Positions 11,107-20,509 of a stretch of DNA of 31,617 bases are shown here, piece after piece. The stretch covers positions 1 through 31,617 of the forward strand of contig JAVKOQ010000511.1 in NCBI GenBank assembly GCA_031835245.1. The letters run 5' to 3'. The position numbers and the translations under genes are program-made. Numbering within the stretch: the stretch's first letter is position 1; every line of letters begins with the position of its first letter. This stretch comes from Balamuthia mandrillaris. Its lineage: Eukaryota > Discosea > Longamoebia > Balamuthiidae. The notes beneath the pieces are model-generated. The model searched no databases, was not told the origin of the DNA, and saw only the letters and a list, made by a program, of their open reading frames with translations.

Positions 11107-12256
11107 ATGGAAGGGTTACCGGTGGAGTTGGTGGAGCTGATTTTGGCGAGGCTCGAAGCGAAAGCCTTGGCCAGTTGCGAAGGTGTGTGTACTGCTTGGC
11201 GTGCAATTATCGTTGACAAGTGCCTTTGGAAGGCATTGTAAGGCCACTGCCCTCCTTCCTCTCTAAAACTTGTACACCCATTTTAACCTGAACGCGCCTA
11301 TGCCTTTGTTTTTTCATGTGCTTGAAGAGAAAAGGTGCTTGCATGACTTTCACGCATTCATTGAGACACGTCCTGCCCACCCTTCATATCTTGAACCCGC
11401 TCACTATGGTTGGATGTTCATTCATATTGTTCTTCTTCTTCTTGTTCTTCTTCTTCTTGTTCATGCTTCTTCTTCTTGTTCTTCTTCTTCTTCTTCTTCT
11501 TCTTCTTCTTCTTCTCCTGCTTCTTCTGCACTTTCTGCACTTTCTTCCCCGTGTCTCTTCATTTTTGCCTGACTGGTTCTTCTTCTACCCCGTTCAGGTG
11601 CCGTTACTGTGGACACATTGTTGTGGCATCCGCCATCTGGACAGATAGAAGCAGAAGAGGGAGAGCAGTTGGAAGGTTTGGAAGCTAAGTTTGCCATCTC
11701 GCCTTGGGATCCTGATACCGATTGGAAAGTACAGTATTGCAATTGCAGCAAAGCCAGTGCAAGCTGTTTGACTGGCTGTTGGGTGTCTACATTGAACTCC
11801 CATAGCGAGTTATTGGAAGTGCAACAGTATGGATACGAAGTGCAAGCAACTTCACCTTTAGGTTCAATTTCTCATTCCTTTGTTGTTGTTCTTGTTCTTC
11901 TTTGTGTTATTGTTCTGCTTTTCATTTCTACTTCTTCTTCTTCTTCTTCTTCTTCTTTTTCTTTTTCTTCTGCTCCTGCTTCTGCTTCTGCTTCTTCTGC
12001 TACTTGACGTTCTATTCCACAATCCTTCTGTCTTCCCCAACACAAAGACCTCGCCGGCAAAGAAGAGAAACGACTTCGAGCACGAATGGACGTGACCGGA
12101 AGCAAAGGGAGAGGCAAAGTGAGGGTAGCACTGGGGGACGTTGAAAACTGGGCAGACGCTTTCCTCGAAGTGCACAACAAAGACAGCTTTGTGTTGACGT
12201 GGTACATGTCGGACTTGCACAGGGCCTTAGGTGGTTCTTTTGCACGAACATCCTAA
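11107..12256 (+). CDS. F-box protein
   Basis: Four exons join in phase: 11107-11237, 11335-11408, 11598-11861 and 12048-12256, giving 225 aa. Residues 4-50 form an F-box (LPVELVELILARLEAKALAS, then VCTAWRAII and LWKALCLHDF), the domain that binds SKP1 in SCF ubiquitin ligases. The first splice restores the usual F-box ending W-x-x-L-C-x-x-D-F. The C-terminal part (about 175 aa) has no repeat family I can name (no LRR, Kelch or WD). It contains LWHPPSG, a cysteine-rich patch VQYCNCSKASASC and a basic/hydrophobic final exon. The substrate is therefore unknown. Introns 2 and 3 are packed with TTC repeats. Donors are weak GTTNNN sites in introns 2 and 3, so those junctions rest mainly on phase and continuity. 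Confidence 0.75.
11430..11555 (+). repeat. (TTC)n microsatellite in F-box intron 2
   Basis: Runs of TTCTTCTTC with TTG and TGC interruptions fill much of the 189-bp intron 11409-11597. Confidence 0.9.
11930..12003 (+). repeat. (TTC)n microsatellite in F-box intron 3
   Basis: A TTC run followed by TGCTTC variants lies in intron 11862-12047 on the sense strand. Confidence 0.9.
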
Positions 12257-12601
12257 CTTCGCGAGCAGGTCATCAAGAAAAAAAAATCGAAGAATATTAC
12301 CATAAATAGATATGAACTCCCAATAATCGATAACTTAACCATATTTTTTACCATAAATAGAGACAATTCTCCAACGATCGATGACACAACTCGATAATTA
12401 AGGCTATTTGGCGAAACACAACCAAAAAGTGGGGAGAAAGCAGAGAAGGAGAGAGAAAGAAGGTAAAACGAAAGCACTCTCCTTCTTCTTCTTCTTCTTT
12501 AGCCCCGCTTTGCATGAGGCAAATGAACTAATAATAAGAGTCAACAGGCTCTTTTTTTTTTTTTTTTTGGGGAGTTCCAGATCTTTTTCTTAAAACACAA
12601 T
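12257..12601. other. intergenic region with two diverged direct repeats
   Basis: This AT-rich stretch between the F-box and kinase genes holds two copies, 51 bp apart, of a 38-bp element at 12298-12335 and 12349-12386. Both begin TACCATAAATAGA and contain ATCGATRAC. A T18 run lies at about 12551-12568. It should contain the F-box 3' end and the kinase promoter. No gene seen. Confidence 0.6.
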
Positions 12602-12691
12602 ATGCAGGCCACCAGTCTGTACAGATCAGAACCTCTCGATGAGCACTACACTATTCATGACGTTCTTGGAAGGTTCTTCGTTTTTTGTTAT

Positions 12692-12751
<60 letters not shown>

Positions 12752-14459
12752 ATTTGCAGGCAAATAACGTAACAGTTTTAACCGTTTATGTGATTTACAT
12801 CACAGGGGTAACTACTCGGTCGTCAAACTTGGCGTTAACAAAGAGAGCGGCAAACGAGTAGCCGTGAAGATGATTGGTATTGCTTGCAAAATCAACAAAA
12901 CACAACACCCACGCACACACCACACGCCACACAACAACAACAACGTAACCAAAAAAAAACAAACAAACAAACAAACTCTGTTTTAACATTTATTTTTTTT
13001 TGTATTTTCGCGAAAAGACAAAAAGGATGCCGGAGCAAAGGCCCTGAAAATGATCGAAACAGAAGTACAGATCCTCAGCACCCTCTCTCACCCCAACATT
13101 GTCAAGTTGCAAGCTGTCTATGAGACTGAGACGCACTATCACCTCGTTATGGACCTGTGAGTTTTCTCTCTTCTTTCTTCTCATGCGTTTTACGACTTTT
13201 TTTAATCTTCAGTCCTTGTTACCTTCCTTCTTTTCACCTCGCTCACCTTTTGCTTTTCATTTTGTGTTATAAAGCATTTCAGGAGGAGAATTGTTCGACA
13301 GGATAGTACAGCTGCAGCATTATTCAGAAAAACACGCCAGCACTCTCATCCGTCAACTCGTAAGCGCCATCAAGCACATGCACGACCAACATGTTGTCCA
13401 TCGCGGTTGGTTTCTTTATCCGTTCATCTCTTTCTTCTTCCTTTTTCTCACATCATATGCAGATTTGAAGCCTGAGAATTTGTTGTTGGAAAATGAGAAC
13501 GATGACTCGCCTGTGTTGGTAGCTGACTTTGGTCTTTCCAAATTTATCACACCAGAGGAGCCCCTCACTGTCCCGGTCGGCACACCCGGTTATGTTGGTA
13601 TGGTTTTTTTTTTTTGCTTTTTTTTGTGTTCCTCTTCGTCACCCTGGTGTTGCTTTTTTCTTTGTTATCTTCCTCTATTTCATTTTTTCACTCACATGCA
13701 TACACCTTTTTTCTGTTTTTATAAAACTTACAGCTCCTGAAGTGGTTAAGTGTTTGGATGAAGAAAGCGAGTATGGTCTTGAAATCGGTAAGTGGCAAAT
13801 TAGTTATTTTTGCTTGTTCTCCATCATAACCTGTTCCTTTTGTTGCATCACAACATAGATATGTGGGCCGTTGGAGTAATCCTTTATATCTTGTACGCAT
13901 TTTTCTTTTATTATGTTGGACAATCACTATTTGTCTTTTGTTCACTTCTCTGATTATTTCTATCAGACTTTGCGGCTATCCTCCATTTTATTCGGAGGAT
14001 GACGACGAAGTGTTTGATCAGATTTTGGAGGGAGAGTACGACTATCCCTCCCCTCACTGGGACAAGATCAGCGAGTCTGCCAAAGATCTCATCAACCATC
14101 TTTTGGTCCTTGACCCTAAAAAACGTTTTACCGCTGCAGATTGTTTGGAGCATCCCTGGGTCAAGGCAAGGCATCCCTCTTTCACCTTGCTTTTTTTTTT
14201 TTTTTTGCTGGTTCAGTTTGCTTTTTCTCGTGTTAAAGTTTTTCCAACCGTTCAAATAAAACAACAGGGAGCTGAATGCCCAGATGCAAATCTGGACGAC
14301 ACCATCACCGAACTCAAGAAGTTCAACGCCAAAAGGAAGTGGAAGGGAGCGATCCTTGCAACGATGGCGATGAACCGTTTGAGCTCAAAGTTTGTGAAAT
14401 TGAGGGTCAACTCGTCTCGCAAGGAACTTCCCCCGAGGAAGGAAAAACATCAGAGCTAA
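12602..14459 (+). CDS. CaMKI-like Ser/Thr protein kinase
   Basis: Nine exons join in phase: 12602-12672, 12806-12876, 13018-13156, 13275-13405, 13463-13597, 13734-13787, 13859-13892, 13967-14165, 14268-14459; 341 aa. The kinase landmarks are complete: glycine loop GRGNYSVV (23-30), lysine K45 (VAVK), catalytic HRD 136-138, DFG 159-161, APE 183-185, DMWAVGVILYILLCGYPPF, and HPWVK near the end of the C-lobe. The tail FNAKRKWKGAILATMAMNRL matches the autoinhibitory/calmodulin-binding segment of CaMKI (family pattern FAKSKW..AF.AT). A Ca2+/calmodulin-controlled cytosolic kinase is therefore likely. The total length fits CaMKI (about 370 aa). Intron 8 (14166-14267) appears to start GCAAGG rather than GT; using it keeps the family pattern HPWV..G. 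Intron 1 contains a CT tract. Confidence 0.93.
12691..12750 (+). repeat. (CT)n microsatellite in kinase intron 1
   Basis: Two CT runs broken by TTT, then TTTC repeats, lie on the sense strand inside intron 12673-12805. Confidence 0.9.
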
Positions 14460-14641
14460 ACTTCATCAGTGTCTCTATCTCTCCCTCTGCTCATTTATGT
14501 TATTTTAACTTCTTTTTGCACAACAAAATCTCATTTCGCAGACAACCCTACGCTTCCACGTAACTTCGTTCTCGCCAAACCAAAAACAACTGACTAGCTT
14601 TCTTTTCATAACCAACAACACTAACAAAAATAAAACAGATT

Positions 14642-17317
14642 TTAACAACCAGAGGAAGCATCGAACATACTTGTCAAGTCAGCAATAGGACGGGATGCCC
14701 GCCGCACTGTGCCGGCAGGAATGGGAACTGCAGAGCGTCCACGCACTGAGATCGGTTGAATGCCACCCAACGTGACCGTCAGCTGTGGATGTGCTCCTCC
14801 ACGCGGAGCTATTGGGTGCGCTGATGGTGGCAAAGGGGATGAGGCTAGAGAAGGAGGAGCAGAAGAAGGTGATGATGGAGAAGAAGGAGGCAAAAGAGAG
14901 AGACCAGCACGAGGAGGAAGAGAAGGCGGCGTGTCTTTGGTAAATGATGAAGGAGTAAAGCCTAGAGGAGAAGGAGAAGGAGGAGAAGAGGAAGACGAAG
15001 AGTTTAAAGCAGCAAGTATGGAAGTATCGATGGATGCTGCCGAGTGTCTACGCGGAAGAGGTGGAGTGGAAGGTCGTCGTGGGAGTGGCGGAGAGTTAGA
15101 TACGATGTTACTTCCGTTATTGTTGAGGAAGACGTTGTTGTTGTTGCTTCCATCGAGAGGGAGAGAATTATCAGAGCCAGAGCGAGACAAGAACGGCATC
15201 TTTGGGCCAACGGAAGGAGGAGGAGAAGCAGGCGAAGATGATGACACATGAACGCCACCAAATGAACTTGGTCTTCTACCACCGCCAGCTCCAGCAGCAG
15301 TAGAAGGGAGAGGAGGAAGAAGTTGTGGAGGAAGAGAAAGGAGACCACCTTCTTTCTTCGCAGCTCCCTCTAGACGAGGAGGGAAGCTGCCGTTGTTGGA
15401 GATGGTCAAAGGAAGAACGGCTTCCAATGGGCGATGCAACTTGAGTCCCAACTCGATGATGAGAGAATGCTGCACTACTCCTTCTTCCGAGTTGGGCGCA
15501 TCTATGGGAACCTGAAACACAAACTCCTTTTGGAAGCAACTGACCAACAGACCAGGTTTGTTCGTTGCGTCTTCTTCTTTGCTATTGGCGGCAGCTTTTT
15601 CCACTTGAAAGTCGAGGCCTTTATGGAATACCGTTTTCTGACTCCTGATCTTTTCAGCTTTTCTCTTTGGCCCCACAAACTTGGTGGTTTCCAGAAAGAT
15701 GGCAAGGTCATTGACCTTCTGCTTTGTCTCATTTTCCAGCATCACTGGTTTTTTTTTCGAGAGTTAGTACTTCTCCTCTCTCTTCATATCGAAAGCCCAA
15801 CAGATCAGAAAAAGCACAAGGCTAGAAGGACATACCAGAAACAGAGATGGTATCACCGGGCTTGTAAAACGGAAGTTTGGTGGTGAAGCAGCGCAACCGC
15901 AACTCGCCAGGACTACCAAAGAATTTCTTGGTGACATGTGTGGCTTCCATCTGTAAGGTGCAGTATCTCGTTCTCATCACATGAGATCTTCCTCTATTTT
16001 GTTGCTGTTGTGGGTGTTGTCCTGATGGGAGGGGTCTATTACCACCATTCCCACCTGCTCCTCTTCCCCCTCTTTCTCCTCCTCTTTGACTAACACCCAC
16101 GCCTCTTCCTCCTGCGCCACGAGAAGGGGGTAATGGAGGAGCTACTGCACCTCTGCCAACGGTGGCTGGTGGGATAGAAGGAAGAGATTGGGGTTGTGAT
16201 GATGGCCTACCGGCAGGAAGTGGCGGCGGAGGTCTTCGAGGACTATGCAATGGTTGTTGTTGAGGTGGCGCTGTCGTAGATGACGAAGAGAGTGTGGATG
16301 GCTCTCTTTGTGGAAGGGGGGGAGGTACAGAGGCTGCCTCTCGGCTACCATCTTTTGTCGGTCTTCCAGGTGGAAGCGGAGGACGAGCAGCTTCTTCCGT
16401 TTCTTCTTCTCCGCTTCTTTCTTCACCGTAATATCCTTCTCCTTCTTCCCATCCCAAAGAGGATGAAGGGTCCTCCTCCTCATGCGTCCATTGCTCTTCG
16501 GTGGTGGCCTGCTGCACGATCGCCTCCAACTCTACCTCGGAAGGCCACGCCCCCGGCTGCCCTATAGCATCTATAAGCACTGGCACTATAGCGCTCGAAA
16601 CGGAGCCAAAGCAAACGCCTATATTGGCGGGAGACATCTTATTGGCGGCCGCATTCATCGCCACGTTGCGCCAATGCTCCGCCATGTAACGCAGCGTGAT
16701 GCGGTTGCAGCGGGGCAGCTGGCAGAGCAGGCTGGTGAGGGCGTTGAAGCGGAGGGTTCGCTCGGAGATGCGGCAGAGTTGGAGGAAGCTGTTGAGGAGG
16801 GAGTCGGTGTAGATGGGCTCGGGCAACTCTTTGAAGAAGAGGAGGAGCACGCCGGCTACCGTGGAGGGGTCTTGTTCTTCTGAAAAGTTTACTTCTTCGC
16901 CTGTTTATGTTTGTTTTTTGTTAAAAAGAAAGGAGCAAAGGCGAAAGGATTATGATCGAAAGCACTATAGAGAGAAAACTATAAAAAGAGAAAGAAACCA
17001 AACCGTTGTCAAAAGCTTTTCGATAGTCTTTGATCCGCCCAAAACTTCCAGACTTGCGGTAAATGCCTTCCTCCTCCAAACCTTATTTGTTTGTCACAAC
17101 AGTCACTAAACAAACCAAAGCAAGTACGCAGCATTCCTTTGCAAAGCAAACCTTTTTCATTGATGTACTCCACGCATTTGCGAACAGGCACTGGTATGCT
17201 TCCATCCTCGCTTAGTTGTGCAGCGTCTGCAAAAGGAATCCCAAAGACTGGACGAGCGTTGGTGGTTCCTCCTCCACTTTCTTCTTCCTTCTTTCTTTTT
17301 CCAAATATTCCCAACAT
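14642..17317 (-). CDS. RhoGAP domain fused to an arrestin-like domain and proline-rich tails
   Basis: Four exons join in phase: 17317-17152, 17081-17004, 16900-15836, 15744-14642; 803 aa. Residues about 22-210 are a RhoGAP domain: VFGIPFADA, PVRKCVEYINEKG, then GLEEEGIYRKSGS with arginine finger R64, and KELPEPIY. Splicing exon 1 at GTTTGC restores the EEGIYRKSGS block exactly. An acidic and proline-rich linker (about 230-390) follows. Residues about 394-553 look like an arrestin C-type beta-sandwich (LRLRCFTTKLPFYKPGDTIS, VMLENETKQKVNDLAIFLE, and VPIDAPNSEEGVVQHSLII). The last 250 residues are proline/serine-rich with PPLPRR and PPLPPR SH3-type motifs. Likely role: switching off Rho/Rac GTPases at membranes or adaptor sites. 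I do not see a separate arrestin N domain. The gene converges on the kinase. Confidence 0.85.
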
Positions 17318-17750
17318 ACTTTCTTCTCTTTTTTTTAAAAAAATCTTAAATAAATAAAAGAGTTCTATTCTCTCTTATTCACTTTGCTCTCTTTCTCTCA
17401 AGCCCTGTAGGAAGAAAGAAGTATACTTTGGATGGAAGGATGCGGGTTTCGTTTGTACTGGCGAAGGACCGCCCACCATCCACCCTTTCGCAGAAGTGAA
17501 TTCGTTTGAACGGAAGATAACAAGAATAACTTTCTTTGCGGCCTCAGTTGGCCTTTGGAGAAAGTAATGCATAAAATAAAAGCAAAATAAAATAAAGGTA
17601 ATGAATTAAAGGCATTACTCCCTTCAGGTCGACATGTAGGAGCCTTTTTGGGATACGAGTTTTGCTGGGCAAGCTTGTTGCGGTTAGCCCTATGCTCGGG
17701 GGTGGGTTGGTTGGTTGGTGGGTCAGTGCACCTCCTCTGTTCCAATGGGT
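17318..17750. other. intergenic region with an unexplained open segment
   Basis: The first 70 bp is an AT-rich flank of the RhoGAP gene. About 17391-17569 is less biased and open on the plus strand without an ATG (residues include YFGWKDAGFVCTGEGPPT, then a TAA). It is also open on the minus strand. I cannot assign it. The remainder is 3' flank of the ankyrin gene. Confidence 0.4.
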
Positions 17751-18266
17751 TCAATCTTCCGTAGCAGTGGGCCTCCTCAGCACCTCCTCCAACCATGTGG
17801 TGATGTGCCGGTGACCCGTCTCTTTCGCCTGCTGGTACATTCTCTCCACAAAGTCCCTGGGCTGCCTGGCAAAGGGCTTCCTGTCGTTGGCCCACTGCAA
17901 CACCCCCAGGTCGCCTTTGGTGGTGGCCACCCCACAGACGGCCCCCTCAAAGGGCGTGCAACCCTCCAGCCCTGCCAGCCAATTCAACACGTGCAGGTGA
18001 CCGCCAGAGGCAGCGGCCATGGCAGGCACCAGGTCGTGCGTCAGAAGCCGCCTCCCTTGGCCTCCCAGTTGCTCGGGGTGGTCATAGTACCAGCGGAGCA
18101 CGTCCAGGTGGCCGTTCCGAGCGGCTATCTCCAGGGTGGTCTTTGGAGCAGTGTCATGCTCCCGGTGGGCGTGTGCCTCGTTGAGCTCGTGGATTGTGTC
18201 TGTAGTGCCGTACTGGGCTGCTCTGAGCCAAGGAGTAAAGCTTGCAGGACGCAGAACTTCCTCCAT
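17751..18266 (-). CDS. ankyrin-repeat protein, intronless
   Basis: A single 171-codon exon with ATG at 18266. Ankyrin-like units are visible: TTLEIAARNGHLDVLRWYYD, AMAAASGGHLHVLNWLA and VATTKGDLGVLQWANDRKPF, spaced by about 35 residues. The short-loop form with (V/L)L.W is typical of the diverged ankyrin proteins abundant in amoebae, oomycetes and large DNA viruses of protists. Ankyrin repeats bind other proteins; no partner is implied. Unlike nearly all neighbours it has no intron, and its base composition is visibly more GC-rich, which could mean a retroposed or acquired copy. It is divergent from the TBC gene. Confidence 0.8.
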   Translation of the reverse strand: MEEVLRPASFTPWLRAAQYGTTDTIHELNEAHAHREHDTAPKTTLEIAARNGHLDVLRWYYDHPEQLGGQGRRLLTHDLVPAMAAASGGHLHVLNWLAGLEGCTPFEGAVCGVATTKGDLGVLQWANDRKPFARQPRDFVERMYQQAKETGHRHITTWLEEVLRRPTATED

Positions 18267-18710
18267 CGTAGTTTTTTTTTATGTTTGGAACCCTTTTTTT
18301 TTTCTTGTTGTTGTTTCAGAAGCCCTGGTTGTATGCACACCTCGTTTTTTCCTTCTTTACTGCACGAATCTTGACCGTCCTTTTTTGCAACGAAAGCGAA
18401 GGACGCATTGCAGTGCGTGCACGAGGCAAAACGTGTGTCCCATCCCATTTTCGACACAACACCCCTTGGTTTCTTTGCGGAAAGCCTAACGTGCTGATGG
18501 GCCACCCACCAAAAAAATTCCGTTTGCTTCTCATCGGCCTTTCCGCTTTGTGGGCGGCAAAGGGCTCCGGTTCGAATCCAGGCGCAAACAAATATTGTTT
18601 GAAGAGTCGGCTGCCGCGCGATCGAACCCCAGTTTTTGCAATATGTTTCCTTCAGAAATTATTCAACAAAAACAGAAAGAAAGAGAGAGCAAAAGAGTAG
18701 TGGCAGAAAG
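18267..18710. other. intergenic region between ankyrin and TBC genes
   Basis: Presumed divergent promoter region. The left part is T-rich on the plus strand. The middle holds a tRNA-like structured element (18522-18590, listed separately). The right end is purine-rich leader of the TBC gene. No protein gene is supportable. Confidence 0.5.
18522..18590 (+). other. tRNA-like element or relic with box B
   Basis: GGTTCGAATCC at 18569-18579 is a perfect tRNA T-arm/box B core. GTTTGC at 18522-18527 pairs with GCAAAC at 18584-18589, as an acceptor stem would, followed by A18590. Between them, CCTTTCCGC and GCGGCAAAGG form a nine-pair hairpin with one bulged base and a TTTGTGG loop. The whole is about 68 nt, lacks a credible D-arm and has a mismatch in the T-stem, so it is not called as a working tRNA. 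Confidence 0.3.
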
Positions 18711-20464
18711 ATGAAGACCATCGACCTGACGCAATGGAAGGAACTGCAACAGGCTGCTGGCATGAACTATGTCAACCAAAGGGCCTCTGCCAGTAGCGTT
18801 GTGCTATCCCCCAAACCCCATCTTACTGGAAGTCGCAGAGGTGGTGGCGGTCCCTTTGCCCAAGCGGAGGAGGAGGACGACGATGACTTTGTGGTAGGTG
18901 ACAGCGACGAGGAAGAGGAAACACAAAATACATTGCAACAAAAGCTGCGAAGTCAACTCTCTCTCAACAACAACCACAACGACGACGAAGATGACTTCTT
19001 TGCAGAGTCTCCTCCTTCCAGCCCCAAAAAATTACCCCGCTCCAATTCTTCCTCTGCTTCTTCCTCCCTTAATCAAACAACATCAACAAAAGCGTTGATA
19101 ACCCCAAAACAAAAGCATTCTGACGAGGGCTCGTCGTTCTCTGGCACACTTTCCCCCTTTGAATCCAAGCTACGGGTCGACTACGAGACGCTGTTGCAGG
19201 AAGGGAGGGCTGGCGGGGAGACAGAGATCGATGTAAACCTCTACAACCTCCGCAAGTTGGTGTTGGTCGGGGGACTTCCCCCAGAGACAGAGTCGGAGAG
19301 GAGAAGGGCCACCGAGACGTGCAGCCTGCGGGCCAAGGTGTGGAAGGTCCTGCTGCGCATCAGGGGCTCCCTGGAGGCTCGGCGCTACGTGGAGTGGGTG
19401 CGCAAGGGGGCCTATGGGGGAGAACTCTCGGAGGCGTACCTGCAGATAAGGAAGGACATTGGGCGCACGGGCTTTGGCAAGGTCACGGACTTTAAACAGC
19501 GGGTGCCCGAACAGAAGCTGAGTCGAGTTTTGAACGTATTCCTTCGTTCTTGCGGTACGCTTTTCCTTCATGGCAGTAGCCGCCTATGTCTTTCTGCTTG
19601 TTATCTCTTTCTGGTGGTTACTTTTCCTTACTTTATGCCTCTTCACCCAGATGAAAGGGATGCACGCAACCAACGGATAGCATATGTGCAAGGGTTGAAC
19701 ACGGTGGCGGCTATGTTTTTATATGTAATGCCCGAGTTGGATGCCTTTCACTGCTTGAGAGAGTTAGTCCTCTCTCATTGTCCATTGTATTATCGGAGCA
19801 AGAAAACGGACCAACAGCAAGTGGAAGAAAAGTCGAAAGCTGGAGAGATAGGGGAAGAAGAAGAGGAATCAGAGGAGAAACATTGGTCGGTGAAGCCAGC
19901 TGTGCGCTTAGTGCAACTGTGTTTGGAGATAGTGGACTCTCCTCTCTACGACCATCTCAACAAGTGTGGTGTATCACCCTACCTCTACACTCCCTGTACG
20001 TTTCCTTCTGTTCCTTTGCTTCTCTGCTCTCCTCTTTTCTCCTCGCTCTTTCTTCTCTGTCTTTCTTCCTCTTTTCTCTATGCTCAGAGCCATTTACAAT
20101 CTATCCTCAAAAAGACATTCTCACGTTCAACGCTTGTTCGCGGCCGTTGGACCAAATCATAGAGTTATGGGACATGATGTTGGCATTTGGTATGCATCTC
20201 AACATTCTCTTCACGGTGGCTCGTATCGTCATTCATCGAGAAGAATTGCTGAAGGAGGAAAACCCAAACGTGCCCCAGATCATCGATAAGTCAGACCTTG
20301 ATGCACAGCTCATCATTTCGGTGGCCGTTCAGTTTGTAAGACAGATTCCACAAAATATCTACGAATTGTTGGTACAGCATCCACGGCAGGATATCCACTT
20401 GGATGATCTTGCCGAGTCCTCGGAAGAGTCAACCGAAGATGAAGATGAAGAGGAGGAATTTTGA
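18711..20464 (+). CDS. BUB2: BUB2/Cdc16-type TBC-domain GTPase-activating protein
   Basis: Exons 18711-19554, 19651-(19968 or 19995) and (20088 or 20115)-20464 give 512 aa with either second intron. Residues 1-150 are a disordered acidic, serine-rich extension. The core (about 154-470) follows the Bub2 family: YETLLQEG, RKLVLVGGLPPETESERR, LRAKVWKVLL, then the TBC signature IRKDIGR with arginine finger R252 and YVQGLN with glutamine finger Q295, PELDAFHCLRELVLSHCPLYY, and RPLDQIIELWDMMLAFGMHL. In yeasts this protein and a partner form the GAP for the Tem1/Spg1 GTPase of mitotic exit or septation; its role in a protist is inference. The C terminus is acidic. Intron 1 (96 nt) is a multiple of three without stops. 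The start was chosen at 18711; an upstream in-frame ATG at 18636 lies in the purine-rich leader. Confidence 0.85.
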
Positions 20465-20509
20465 ATGTTTTTTCTTTGTAATAATTTGTTCCGTTTCTAA
20501 CCTTCACTT

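Noticed and set aside
10773-11219. Minus-strand open frame upstream of PARP4 (148 codons)
   Set aside because: It is antisense to the F-box exon and shows no family pattern; the PARP4 start at MVMG is supported by the human N terminus.
14166-14267. Kinase intron 8 as coding sequence
   Set aside because: It is open in frame but codes for a phenylalanine-rich stretch from a T17 tract and interrupts a conserved junction.
15004-15348. Leucine-rich minus-strand frame overlapping the RhoGAP-arrestin tail
   Set aside because: Out-of-frame reading of the proline/serine tail, without an independent start context or homology.
18522-18590. A working tRNA gene, possibly tRNA-Thr from the TGT in the loop
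   Set aside because: No D-arm, a T-stem mismatch and a non-standard variable region; kept only as a tRNA-like element.
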